From NCBI GenBank assembly GCA_965203365.1, contig OZ241878.1, positions 310,001-374,000 of the forward strand: 64,000 nucleotides of DNA, given 5' to 3'. The notes under the pieces are model-generated. The model was given only the letters and a program-made list of their open reading frames with translations. It was not told the DNA's origin and ran no database searches. Each line of letters begins with the position of its first letter. The stretch's first letter is position 1. Shown here piece by piece: positions 28,083 through 37,309 of this stretch. The DNA comes from VYFG01 sp965203365. GTDB lineage: Bacteria; Pseudomonadota; Gammaproteobacteria; Arenicellales; Poriferihabitantaceae. The translations under genes and the position numbers were made by a program.

Positions 28083-28844
28083 CGGGTCTGGTGGGAAAAG
28101 AGAGCTAAGTGGGTGCCGACTCTCGCGACTGAATTTCTCCGATAAGACAATGAGTGTACCCGGATGGGAAGGATTTCGTTGTTCGATGTTCCAGTGGTGG
28201 TACAAGATGGGTTGAGGCTCAGAAATTCCCAAAATTCGGATCAAGTCTACCTTTTCTGCCATGGCAGTTTGGCTTTGCCCCGGTGTTGTGTGAGCAGGTC
28301 TTGGGCTTTCTTTCCAGTTTCCATCGAACCGGGCCAACCCTTGACTGATCAGATGCCCATGACTTGGTCGATACTGTCGCAAGAGTCCGTTTTTTCGCAG
28401 GTGTCATCCCACCACACATAAGCACCCCGTATTTTCCCGGATGACGGCCAGATTGCAATCTCATGGTCTTGAAGCATCTGAATCGGGAATCACGGACAAT
28501 ATCCGGCACGACAACTGCAACAGAACCGAGCATTTTCATATCTGTGGCTTGCCAATTTGGTAGGATGAGCAGTACGTTGCATGGCGAACATACGATGGTC
28601 TCCCCAGTATCCAGCGCCATGGATACTACGGAACTTTCAGTGCCAGGCGATCTTCTCACTCACAATAATCGATTTCGCACACATGGTATCAGGCTTATCA
28701 GTCAAAACCCTTACATCCAATCAGGCGAATCGTCAAATCGGGCTTGTTTCGAACCTCTTCGGGGGTATATGATCAATCTCCCGTGGTCAGAGAGTTTCCA
28801 GTTTTATAGTGTTCATGAGCTGCATTGGGGGAAGTAAATAGTAT
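28083..28844. other. Interval before the signalling operon, no supported gene
   Basis: A minus-strand frame at 28219-28659 contains TGETIVCSPCNVLLILPN, which reads protein-like, but its C-terminal half does not, and no family is recognised. It could be a fragment of a dead gene. The promoter for the six-gene operon starting at 28845 should lie here; no clear sigma-70 boxes were found. Confidence 0.35.
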
Positions 28845-29633
28845 ATGTTTTACGGGTTTGCATTTCGGGTGGCACTGATATTGGTTCCAATATTAATTAT
28901 TGGCATCATCACATCCAGTGTGCTGAGCCTCTACAAATTCAGGCAGACTTTCTCAAACATTCTTGATGCGCGGTTTGAATTTGTCACCAGTGAAATAAGA
29001 AATGATATCGAGCATCAGATGGACTTGGGGCTGGCACTGGAAAACCTCCAAATCGTCGAGGTGCTGGAGGCCTACTATCTGGATGACAGGCAGATTCTCA
29101 GCCTTGAGGTTTTTAATGATAAGGGGGTCGTTCTACACAGTTCTGACTCGAGTTCTATTGGCGACCTTGTTCCAGAGGAATGGGTCAGTCTATGGCAGCT
29201 GAATGTAGGTGATGAAGTTTGGTCGGTGCAGGAGATTGATGCCGGAACTGTCGGCACTTCCATCCAGAATAATCTCGGTCAGGATGTCGGGTCTCTTGTG
29301 CTGCGATATTCCCGCGACTATCTCGACCAAAAAAATAGTGAACAGGCTCATCGTTTGTTCACCGTGAATTCGATTGCGGCGGGAATTGCGATTTTTGTTG
29401 CGTTCATCGGTGCCATGCTTCTGCTGAATCCGGCCAGCAGGGAACTCAAGCTGATGGGGCGGGTTCTGAACTCCCTTTTCACTGAAGAGAAGAAAGATGC
29501 TTCTGCCGATCGGGCGTCCATCACCGGCATCCCGACCTTTCGTCGATTTGTGACCAAGGTGCGCAACACCTACCAGGACATGGATAGTACGATCATCAAA
29601 GCAAGGGAGTTGGATGAGGACAAGGATAGATGA
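28845..29633 (+). CDS. Two-TM membrane protein with periplasmic sensor-like domain
   Basis: The 262-residue protein has TM1 at about 5-27, a periplasmic domain at about 28-170 that reads like a single Cache domain (FEFVTSEIRNDIEHQ..., LSLEVFNDKGVVLHSS), TM2 at about 172-195, and a short charged cytoplasmic tail rich in coiled-coil residues. No kinase, HAMP or GGDEF output follows, so it may act through a partner. Its stop overlaps the next start as ATGA. It is the first gene of a six-gene set ending in a phosphatase, a kinase and a hydrolase. The family is not named; the sensor role is inferred. Confidence 0.72.
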   Translation: MFYGFAFRVALILVPILIIGIITSSVLSLYKFRQTFSNILDARFEFVTSEIRNDIEHQMDLGLALENLQIVEVLEAYYLDDRQILSLEVFNDKGVVLHSSDSSSIGDLVPEEWVSLWQLNVGDEVWSVQEIDAGTVGTSIQNNLGQDVGSLVLRYSRDYLDQKNSEQAHRLFTVNSIAAGIAIFVAFIGAMLLLNPASRELKLMGRVLNSLFTEEKKDASADRASITGIPTFRRFVTKVRNTYQDMDSTIIKARELDEDKDR

Positions 29634-31783
29634 AGCCGAGTATTGGGAAAATGCCACCCCAAGAATCGTCAATCGCTCGTAAGTCGGACACATATCAGGG
29701 GCTTTTTTATCGACTCCTCATGTTGGCTGGGGTTGTGATGTTGGTCAGTCAGATTGTGATCTCCTGGATCGCGCTCAAGGGATTTGAGCAGGACTTGAAA
29801 CCCGAAATCAACCAAAAATCCATTGCTGTGGGTCGTGCATTGATTTCAGAGTTATCCTATGCGGTGAACGACCTTGGCGTCCCAGTCAACGAGCTGGTGG
29901 GAGTGGACGAGTACTTCAAAGGTATCATGGACTCTAATTCGGATATACGATTCTTGGCGATTTTCGATCCTTCCAGCCATCAATTACTGTATGAACGCAA
30001 TCTGCCGGAGGGGCTACTCAATCAAATTCAGGACAATCTCTCGAACTCGAATACACCTATAGAGCCCCATAGAATCAGGGTCGTCGATCAATTCGTTGAT
30101 AGTGAATTTCCGATTTATTCAGGAGGAGAGCCGGTCGCAATACTTCATGTGGGTGTCAGTGGAGCCAGTTTACAGAAGCAACTGGCTACGATATTTTATG
30201 AAGTGGTGTCAGTCATCGTTGTCTCCATGGTGATTACACTTGAATTCCTGATGCTGTTCATGAGCATGCAGATTCTGGGTCCAACTGCCCACTTGCAAAG
30301 GGTCCTTGAGGCGGGTTCCAAGGGAATATTCACTGATCGTGTTCAGCTCAAGCCTCGCAATGAAATCGGGGTGCTGGTTGCCAGCCTGAACCGATTGCTG
30401 TATCACTTGGAACAGAGATATCAGGATTTTCAGTTCGAGCTTCGGGAGTTAAGAGATGCACAGATTGACCCACTAATCAGCCAAAAAATTGCGGCACTCA
30501 AACAGCAGGCCGAAAAAATTTATCGATTTTCTGACCAGTTCAGGGAAATTGAAAAGACCCCGACCCTGATTCGTGTGCCATTTTTCCTGTTCATTTTTTC
30601 TGAAGAGTTGTCCCGTTCTTTCTTTCCTCTCTTTGTCGGGAGCTTGGTGCCCATTGAGCCGGTATTGTCCTATGAGGTCATGATTGGCTTACCCATCACG
30701 CTGTTCATGACGGCGACTTTTGCCGCTACACTGTTCGCTGGAGGGTTAACTCATCGGCTGGGTAGTTCCCGCCTTTTTCTTCTGGGCGTCGGTTGTGCGT
30801 TTATCGGATATCTGGGCACTTTTCTCAGCGACAGCTATCTTGAATTAGTCGTATGGCGCTGTCTGAATGGTATTGGTTACGGTTTGATTTTCAATGCTTG
30901 TGAAACATGGGTCGCTCTGCATGCTAAGGAATCAAATCGTGCCTACAGCGCATCTTCTTTTGTGGGAGCAGTTTTTGCAGGTATCGTATGTGGACCCTCA
31001 CTGGGTGGAATGTTTGCCGATTATGTGGGACCGCAGGCGACATTTCTGATATCGGCAGGACTTTCTATACTTTCTGGGCTCACGGCTTATCGGTTGCTGG
31101 GTTCTTCCAAATCAAAGTCAGTCAGAGAAGAAAACAAGGTCGTTGACACTCCCAGAATACTTCCTTGGAAAGTCTTATTTAGCAATGCCCGTTTCATTGG
31201 TGTTGTACTGACCGCGGTACCAACCAAAACCACCCTCTCTGGGTTTCTTTTTTTTATGGTACCCCTGTATCTCAATGAACTGGGATATACGAAAACCCAG
31301 ACTGGGCAAGTGATGATGCTCTATGGAGCATTAATTCTGGTTGGAACACCATTCGTTTCTCGATTGGCAGACCACACCAGAAGATATACGATGATTTTGT
31401 TTTCTGGTTCCTTGATGAGTGGTTTGGGACTCATCATCATACTAACTGGCACTTATCTTAACAACGAGTACTTTGCCGTATTGATAGCAATTATTGCACT
31501 CGGTTCTGGTCATTGTCTGATCATGTCCCCGCAGTTTGCGATAGTGCAGGAAATTGTCTACAGCTATCGTGATGTGATTGCGATGCCGGTGTCGATTAGT
31601 GTTTACCGATTCGTGGATCGAGTGGGTTTGATCATCGGACCCATGCTCGCAGCCCTATTGGTGCAGAAGATATCCTATCCCCATGCGACTGCAGTATTCG
31701 GCATTATGGTACTTGTCTCAATGTTGCTGTCTATGTTTGCCATGTCAGTACACAATCATAAGGCTTCAGGGAGGATAGTATGA
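29630..31783 (+). CDS. Cache-HAMP sensor fused to an MFS transporter
   Basis: A single 717-residue protein with TM1 (about 29-49), a periplasmic domain (50-185, with YSGGEPVAILHVGVS as in Cache domains), TM2 (about 190-215), a HAMP linker (about 216-268, from LGPTAHLQRVLEAG to NRLLYHLEQRY), a coiled coil (268-310) and then a full 12-helix major facilitator domain (about 315-710, with loop motifs GGLTHRLGSSRLFLLG and SRLADHTRRYTM). HAMP domains normally pass a signal to a kinase or chemotaxis output, so a transporter as output is unusual. It overlaps both neighbours as ATGA, so it is tightly co-translated with the sensor-like gene and the solute-binding protein. The transported compound is unknown. 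Confidence 0.85.
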   Translation: MKPSIGKMPPQESSIARKSDTYQGLFYRLLMLAGVVMLVSQIVISWIALKGFEQDLKPEINQKSIAVGRALISELSYAVNDLGVPVNELVGVDEYFKGIMDSNSDIRFLAIFDPSSHQLLYERNLPEGLLNQIQDNLSNSNTPIEPHRIRVVDQFVDSEFPIYSGGEPVAILHVGVSGASLQKQLATIFYEVVSVIVVSMVITLEFLMLFMSMQILGPTAHLQRVLEAGSKGIFTDRVQLKPRNEIGVLVASLNRLLYHLEQRYQDFQFELRELRDAQIDPLISQKIAALKQQAEKIYRFSDQFREIEKTPTLIRVPFFLFIFSEELSRSFFPLFVGSLVPIEPVLSYEVMIGLPITLFMTATFAATLFAGGLTHRLGSSRLFLLGVGCAFIGYLGTFLSDSYLELVVWRCLNGIGYGLIFNACETWVALHAKESNRAYSASSFVGAVFAGIVCGPSLGGMFADYVGPQATFLISAGLSILSGLTAYRLLGSSKSKSVREENKVVDTPRILPWKVLFSNARFIGVVLTAVPTKTTLSGFLFFMVPLYLNELGYTKTQTGQVMMLYGALILVGTPFVSRLADHTRRYTMILFSGSLMSGLGLIIILTGTYLNNEYFAVLIAIIALGSGHCLIMSPQFAIVQEIVYSYRDVIAMPVSISVYRFVDRVGLIIGPMLAALLVQKISYPHATAVFGIMVLVSMLLSMFAMSVHNHKASGRIV

Positions 31784-32823
31784 TTGTGTGGCGGGCGGCA
31801 ACCTCTGTCCTGGCCAAGATTCTGGCCATACTGCTGGCTTTGCCAGCGGTGGGGTTTGGTCAAGGGATCGAGACAGATGAAAGCATCCGATCCTACAAGA
31901 TTTTTGCAGTGGTCTGGCGTGGAGAGACTGAAGTGGAAGACGGGTTCAGGGACTATCTGAATCAGCGCGGCATTGCCTATGATCTGACTGTCCGAAGCCT
32001 CGAACTTGACCGGGCAAATGCGACCCCAATCATTGCCGAGATTCGGCAAGCCAAACCGGACCTGGTGTATACATGGGGCACGGGCTCGACATTAAGTACT
32101 GTCGGCAGCCTTAACTCGGATAGGCCAGAAAAATTCATTCGGGATATTCCAGCGATATTCGTGATGGTAGCTTACCCTCAGGAAGCCCAGATCATTCAAA
32201 GCTTTGAAAGTACTGGTCGGCCTGTCTCGGGGGTGTCTTTTCTGGCCCCGATGGATGCCCAGCTCAGTGCCATACAGGCTTATCGCCCTTTTCGGAAACT
32301 AGCGGCAATCTATGATGAAACATCCAGCAACTCACGAATCAATATCGAACTGCTCGAAGCGGCTGTTCCTCCCACAGGGATGGAATTCATACCGATGCCG
32401 ATCCCGCTTTTGGAGAATGGAAAGCCTGATCCTGCCGCATTTCCCAGCTTGGTCCAAAAGGCAAAAGATCAAGGCGTGGATGTGCTGTATCTGGGCCCAG
32501 ACTCATTTCTGGCCCGGCATGGGAAAGTCTATACCAAGACTGCAATGGAAGCGGGCATCCCCACTTTTTCGTCGACCCAAAACCCCGTAAAGAATGCTCA
32601 TAGTTTGTTCGGTCTGGTTTCTGATTACTATACACTGGGTAAACTGGCGGGGTTGCAGGCAGAAAGAATTCTGGTAGATGGTATTGCACCAGAGGAGTTG
32701 CCGATTGCCCTTTTGAGTCGATTTAAGTTATGGATCAATATTGATGTCGCCCACGCAATGAAGCTTTACCCTCCAATGAACCTGATCCCAATTGCCAGCT
32801 TTAATGACAGCGGGCTTGAATAA
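31780..32823 (+). CDS. ABC-type substrate-binding protein (ABC_sub_bind family)
   Basis: The 347-residue protein has a signal peptide (about 8-28, PAVGFGQG) and the two-lobe periplasmic-binding fold of the PF04392 family: KIFAVVWRGETEVEDGF, PDLVYTWGTGSTL, VSFLAPMDAQLSAI, AIYDETSSNSRIN, and YTLGKLAGLQAERIL near the end. Relatives bind amino acids or aromatic compounds. There is no ABC permease or ATPase beside it. Instead it is embedded in a signalling operon, so it probably presents a ligand to the Cache-type sensors or to the HAMP-MFS protein. Start overlaps the previous stop (ATGA). Confidence 0.85.
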   Translation: MIVWRAATSVLAKILAILLALPAVGFGQGIETDESIRSYKIFAVVWRGETEVEDGFRDYLNQRGIAYDLTVRSLELDRANATPIIAEIRQAKPDLVYTWGTGSTLSTVGSLNSDRPEKFIRDIPAIFVMVAYPQEAQIIQSFESTGRPVSGVSFLAPMDAQLSAIQAYRPFRKLAAIYDETSSNSRINIELLEAAVPPTGMEFIPMPIPLLENGKPDPAAFPSLVQKAKDQGVDVLYLGPDSFLARHGKVYTKTAMEAGIPTFSSTQNPVKNAHSLFGLVSDYYTLGKLAGLQAERILVDGIAPEELPIALLSRFKLWINIDVAHAMKLYPPMNLIPIASFNDSGLE

Positions 32824-32850
32824 TCCGGATTACGAATAATTTTCGAAAGC

Positions 32851-34956
32851 ATGCTCCTGCGTACACGAATTAGTTTTTTTGTGATCCTGACAATCGGAGT
32901 GATTTGCGCCAGTATCGTATTTGTTGGACTTCAGCGTGAGGGCCTGATCAAGGATCAGTATTCGCGGGAATCCGTGAGCGATCAGATCAATCTCTGGAGC
33001 AAGATCATCAACGAAATCATCCAGAAAATGCAGGGCAGGGAACTGTATGTATTGGAACACTCTCCCCTGATAGCCGCGATTGAAAATCGAGATTCCATGG
33101 CTATCCAGCAACTCGGTGGTGATATTTTTATCGAACTTAGTAGGAGTGGAGCGATTGATCGTCTTGACTTGGTTTATGAAGATGGTTCCTTAGCATTTTC
33201 TTCTTTGTCATCGGTTTTTCAGAGCCCGATTATTTCATCCAGCATAGCAAAGCTTCACATCGAAGATGATATTGTGGCTAGGGGAATTGGAAATGATGCC
33301 GCGAGGAATACCGGAGTGATCTATGGATTTCCCTTATACGGTAGTCAGGGCAACCCCATCGCCATGGCAGTGTTTTCTACGGATTTATTGACAGCAATTA
33401 ACGAAATGGAGCGCGTCACGGATTCGACAGTGGTGTTTGTCAATCGGCGTGGACGATTGATTTCATCTTCTGACAGGAAGCTGTGGGATAGTTTGCAAAA
33501 ACTGGTCGACCTGCGAGAACTTGACGGTCTGCAAACCGCCAACGCGGATGGTAGATATTATTCTGTCTCTGTATTGCCGCAAATGGCTAAACTATCGGGA
33601 CTAATTGGTCGAACTGTTATTGTCAAGGACATCACGGAACTCGTTACTCAACAGAAGGTAATCAGCCAATCATCTGCAGTCGTGATTGTCGGTATGGTCA
33701 TTCTCTTGTTGATGGGCTTGAATTATTATATGTCGCGTGCATTTTCTCCCTTGACGGAAAGTGTAGGAGTACTGAACGCTTTGTCCAAGGGGGACCTTGA
33801 GGCACAGATGGACGAGACGGCTGCAGACAATGAGGTGGGGCAAATTTCAAATGCCATCAATCGGTTTCGGGCCGACCTCGTCTTATTGAGCCGTTTTCGA
33901 AGGTCGAGGGAACGTCAAGCAGCCCGGCAGAAGCGGTTCATCATTCGAGAAATGTCTAACTTGTCGGAGACGCTCGATGGGGAAGAAAGGAACAAAGCAC
34001 TGACGGAATTGGAGAAACTCAGAACCATTGTTCAAGATGCTTCCTCATATCTGGATCAACAGGCAAGAACTCTGCAGGAATCCGAGAGTAATAGTCAGGA
34101 TACAGTGGTACAGGAACCTGACAGTCTTGCCATGATGGCCATTGCCTTCCAGCATATGTCAGGAAGAATTCGGGATCAGCATGACCGACTGCGTGAAGCG
34201 ATACGTACCAAAGAAGCTCTTGCATCAATCCAAAAAGAACTGGATATTGCCACCCGTGTTCAGTATTCACTGATTCCGGATGATTTGAACATTTCAGATC
34301 GATTTCCAGCGGCAGGTTTAATGACCCCAGCCAAGGAAGTTGGCGGCGATTTCTTTGATTTATTTCGCCTTGACGATCATCGCATTGGTGTGGCCATTGC
34401 GGATGTGTCAGGGAAAGGGGTGCCAGCAGCGTTGTTTATGGTCATGGCAAGAACCTTATTACGTAGCACAGTATTTCATATCAATTCTCCAGCATCTGTG
34501 CTCGAATATATGAATCATTTCCTTGAAAGAAACAACGCCGAACAATTGTTTGTGACATTGTTTTATGGAATCCTTGATGAATCAAATGGAACATTGACAT
34601 ACTCCACTGGTGGCCATAATCCACCTATTATTCTGGACAGCAAGGGAGCCCGTGTTATGGAGAAAACTGAAGGGACCGTTCTCGCAATGATGGATGATTT
34701 GATTTACGGTGAAACCACCGTGACCTTGGAAAAACAATCACGAATTGTTATGATGACAGATGGGATACCTGAAGCATTTAATTTTGAAGAAGAGGCATTC
34801 GGAGATGAACGAACCCTTCAAATGGTTAGCCTTCTGGAGCCTGGTCAGTCTCCAAATTCAGACATCAATCAACTGATTCAAACTGTCAAAGAGTTTGTCG
34901 GTGATGCGCCACAATTTGATGATATAACATGTGTGGTTCTTCACTATAATGGATAA
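32851..34956 (+). CDS. RsbU/SpoIIE-like PP2C phosphatase with periplasmic sensor and HAMP
   Basis: The 701-residue protein has TM1 (about 8-26), a long periplasmic sensor (30-272), TM2 (about 274-296), HAMP (297-350), a coiled region (350-470) and a C-terminal PP2C domain (about 485-700). The phosphatase metal residues are present: Asp500 and Asp503 in EVGGDFFDLF, Asp518 in IADVSGKGVPAALFM, Asp637 in MMTDGIPEAF, and FDDITCVVL (690-691). Such proteins dephosphorylate an STAS anti-anti-sigma protein. An RsbW-like kinase follows 35 bp later and an STAS protein is encoded at 43.0 kb. The signal is unknown, but the sensor domain suggests an external ligand. Confidence 0.9.
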   Translation: MLLRTRISFFVILTIGVICASIVFVGLQREGLIKDQYSRESVSDQINLWSKIINEIIQKMQGRELYVLEHSPLIAAIENRDSMAIQQLGGDIFIELSRSGAIDRLDLVYEDGSLAFSSLSSVFQSPIISSSIAKLHIEDDIVARGIGNDAARNTGVIYGFPLYGSQGNPIAMAVFSTDLLTAINEMERVTDSTVVFVNRRGRLISSSDRKLWDSLQKLVDLRELDGLQTANADGRYYSVSVLPQMAKLSGLIGRTVIVKDITELVTQQKVISQSSAVVIVGMVILLLMGLNYYMSRAFSPLTESVGVLNALSKGDLEAQMDETAADNEVGQISNAINRFRADLVLLSRFRRSRERQAARQKRFIIREMSNLSETLDGEERNKALTELEKLRTIVQDASSYLDQQARTLQESESNSQDTVVQEPDSLAMMAIAFQHMSGRIRDQHDRLREAIRTKEALASIQKELDIATRVQYSLIPDDLNISDRFPAAGLMTPAKEVGGDFFDLFRLDDHRIGVAIADVSGKGVPAALFMVMARTLLRSTVFHINSPASVLEYMNHFLERNNAEQLFVTLFYGILDESNGTLTYSTGGHNPPIILDSKGARVMEKTEGTVLAMMDDLIYGETTVTLEKQSRIVMMTDGIPEAFNFEEEAFGDERTLQMVSLLEPGQSPNSDINQLIQTVKEFVGDAPQFDDITCVVLHYNG

Positions 34957-34991
34957 TCAAATTATGTGTTTATCGTAAGGGAGGAAGATTA

Positions 34992-35423
34992 ATGTCAGGT
35001 CAGCACACTCTTACCTTGTCTTTACAGAATAGCTTGTCTGAAATTTCTAGGATTGCAAGCCAAATTACAGATTTTGGAGAAGCTAATGATTGGCCAAAGA
35101 AGTGGATAGCCAATACAAATTTGATGCTTGATGAATTGATTACAAATTCAATAAGCTATGGAAATCTGAGTGATAAGAATGATGCAATTCGTATATTATT
35201 GAGCGTTGAAAATGGCAAACTGACGATCATCATGGAAGATGAAGGAATTCCATTTAACCCATTTGAAGAAGCGAATAATCCTGATATAGATGCAGATATT
35301 GAAGAGCGTTTGATTGGTGGATTGGGTGTATTTTTTGTCAAAGAGTTGTCTAATTTTTTTGATTATCAAAGAATTAATGGCATGAATCGTATAACACTTA
35401 TTCAGGAAACTGGAGAAGATTAG
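34992..35423 (+). CDS. RsbW-like serine kinase / anti-sigma factor (HATPase)
   Basis: A 143-residue stand-alone HATPase of the RsbW/SpoIIAB kind. The N-box LMLDELITNSISYG (Glu48, Asn52), the G1 motif EDEGIPFNPF (Asp83, Gly85) and the G2 region IGGLGVFFVKELSN are intact. In known partner-switching systems this protein phosphorylates an STAS partner and binds a sigma factor or other target. No sigma factor gene is visible in the window, so the target could lie elsewhere or not be a sigma factor. The stretch is clearly more AT-rich than its neighbours, consistent with acquisition. Confidence 0.87.
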   Translation: MSGQHTLTLSLQNSLSEISRIASQITDFGEANDWPKKWIANTNLMLDELITNSISYGNLSDKNDAIRILLSVENGKLTIIMEDEGIPFNPFEEANNPDIDADIEERLIGGLGVFFVKELSNFFDYQRINGMNRITLIQETGED

Positions 35424-35429
35424 CATCAG

Positions 35430-36545
35430 ATGACCATCGCTTCTTCCCAGTCTGGTGAACCGATGTTTGATGTAGCACGCATCTCTCAAGAGGCTTTAGC
35501 CAAATGGTATGAAATTTGCGGAAGGCCGGCACTTGAAACACTGAGCTGGACGGATTATGAGACTATGGTCAATATTATCCAGTCAGCTTTCAGAAACCAG
35601 ACAGAATCTCATTCCTTTCGATACCATCATCCGGTGAGGTTGCAGGATCCTGATTTGGGTGTTGGCAAACCGTATAGTGTGCCCATCGTGTACTCCGACG
35701 GTCCATATGATCTAGAACCGGTTATTGCCATTGGAGGACTGATCAATACCAAGGAGCGTTTCTATTTTCTGGCAAGCAACACAATTTCGAATCTTCGTAT
35801 CTTGGCAATTGATCTTTCTGGAAGGGGTGCTAGCGGTTGGTTAGCGGAGTTATCGGATTACCATATCGACACCTACATTGAGCAGATTCGTCAGTTGATG
35901 GACCATTTGAGCCTAGATGCGTGTACACTTCTGGGCTCTTCTCTTGGTGGGTCGATTTCAATCAAGTTTGCTGCTCGATACCCTGAGCGAATAAAGCGTA
36001 TTATTCTGAATGACAATGGTCCTTTCATTGCTGCAACCAGGCGAAAACGACGTGCCAAAGCAGTTGGACGTCACTATGTTTTTGGCACCCCATCAGAATT
36101 GTTCAGGAAAACGGCCATTTCAACGAAGAATTCTGGTCCGGCCCCGGATGCAGTACTACTCTACAATCAACATTTCAAGACCCGCTGGTCTGAAGAGGAG
36201 CAAGGCAGGGTGTATCGTCATGACATCAGAGCGATGCTCGCATATCGGTCTGAAGCAGTTAGCAATCTGGAACTGTGGAGTGAGTGGGAGCAAGTTCAAT
36301 GCCCGGTGCTAGTAATACATGGCCTGGAAAGCGACGCTCTCGATAATCAAACCATTGACCATATGAGATCAAACAAGCAACTTTCAGTTATTCATGTCCA
36401 TGATACCGGACACACTCCGAACCTTGGAGACAAAGAACTGAATAAATTGATTGCAGAATGGGTGCTGGATGATCGCCCATGCGATGATGATATCTATTTT
36501 AAAGGTCAATACAGTCCAGATAGGCTGTTCTTGCCTCGTTTATGA
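35430..36545 (+). CDS. Alpha/beta-fold hydrolase
   Basis: The 371-residue protein has an N-terminal extension (1-85) and then an alpha/beta hydrolase domain: nucleophile elbow LLGSSLGGS (Ser171), LNDNGPF after strand 6, an acid candidate in HGLESDALDN and the catalytic His in HDTGHTPNLGD. It begins 6 bp after the kinase stop, so it is the last gene of the signalling operon. RsbQ, the partner of the phosphatase RsbP in Bacillus, is also an alpha/beta hydrolase beside a PP2C gene, so a signalling role is possible. A plain esterase is the alternative. ATG 35430 or 35463 could be the start. Confidence 0.82.
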   Translation: MTIASSQSGEPMFDVARISQEALAKWYEICGRPALETLSWTDYETMVNIIQSAFRNQTESHSFRYHHPVRLQDPDLGVGKPYSVPIVYSDGPYDLEPVIAIGGLINTKERFYFLASNTISNLRILAIDLSGRGASGWLAELSDYHIDTYIEQIRQLMDHLSLDACTLLGSSLGGSISIKFAARYPERIKRIILNDNGPFIAATRRKRRAKAVGRHYVFGTPSELFRKTAISTKNSGPAPDAVLLYNQHFKTRWSEEEQGRVYRHDIRAMLAYRSEAVSNLELWSEWEQVQCPVLVIHGLESDALDNQTIDHMRSNKQLSVIHVHDTGHTPNLGDKELNKLIAEWVLDDRPCDDDIYFKGQYSPDRLFLPRL

Positions 36546-36620
36546 ATGGAACAGTTGGGTTGATTGACTGTCGTTGCCATTGTGGATATGGGCGATCATT
36601 TTTCCTATCACTCGTCAATG

Positions 36621-36930
36621 ACACCCCACGTCCACTTCGAAGTGCAACCCTCGCCGCGATCCCGAAATGAGGGCGTCGCCCGAATGGAAGGACCGCGGCA
36701 GCGATCGAAAAATTCAGCGTCTCAAGGGCCCATGTCGGCCATCAATGGCATTCCTCTCGACATCAAAGAAGTCTGATAGACGCCCAGACCGCTCGCGAGT
36801 CGTTCCAGCCAAGCGAGGCCTTGCCCGGGAAGCATGGGCTTCCCGGAGGGGAGCGGTGGCGAAGACATCTTGCGGGGTCCGAACTCCCGGTTCTTTCCGG
36901 GCCGTCGGTGGATCCGCTCCGCCATCGCTC
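36621..36930 (-). mobile_element. IS30-family right-end remnant (inverted)
   Basis: Reading on the minus strand, two frames preserve the C-terminus of an IS30 transposase (AERIHRRPGK and GVRTPQDVFATA, compared with RINRRPRKVLGVRTPQEVFTA in the copy at 46-47 kb). The terminal segment CGAAGTGCAACCCTCGCC near 36638 corresponds to the inverted terminal repeat of that copy. Only about 310 bp remains, with frameshifts. Confidence 0.65.
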
Positions 36931-36936
36931 GGACCT

Positions 36937-37309
36937 ATCAAAAATCCATACTTAACAGAGTTCTGATTCTGTGCCAATCTCTGCTCCATGCCCATTGGCA
37001 TGAGAATCTTCACGACCGATACGCTCGATTGGTTTCGCCAGACGTGTCGGGGACCGACGCCCTCTTCCCGCGGAGCGCTGGCGCAGGAACTGTGCGCCCC
37101 CTGACCGATGGGTCAGGGTGGGGGGGGGGCTGTGGGCGCATTGTGGCAAAACCGGGTCAGCAAGGACCCCCAGTGGGATGGTCTCGGCCGGTCATCGGGA
37201 AATTCGATCAGATTCTCTTGTTTTATAGAGATTGCCTATTGTTTTGCTGGGGGAACTGGCGACGGACCGAGCCGGGTCGCCCGAAAAAGAGGCGTTTTCT
37301 GCCAGACAA
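36937..37309 (+). mobile_element. Chimeric IS fragment: DUF4338-element start joined to ISNCY end
   Basis: The first 165 bp (36937-37101) repeats the start of the DUF4338-type element found again at about 38005. The last 207 bp (37103-37309) repeats the right end of the ISNCY element at 40379-40585, including the terminal GGCGTTTTCTGCCAGACA. The junction is in the middle of the DUF4338 frame. A 10-G run at 37120-37129 replaces 4 G in the other copy. It encodes no protein. Confidence 0.65.

Noticed and set aside
28219..28659. Minus-strand 146-codon frame as a gene
   Set aside because: The first third looks protein-like, but the rest does not, there is no family match, and it overlaps the upstream extension of the DUF3293 frame.
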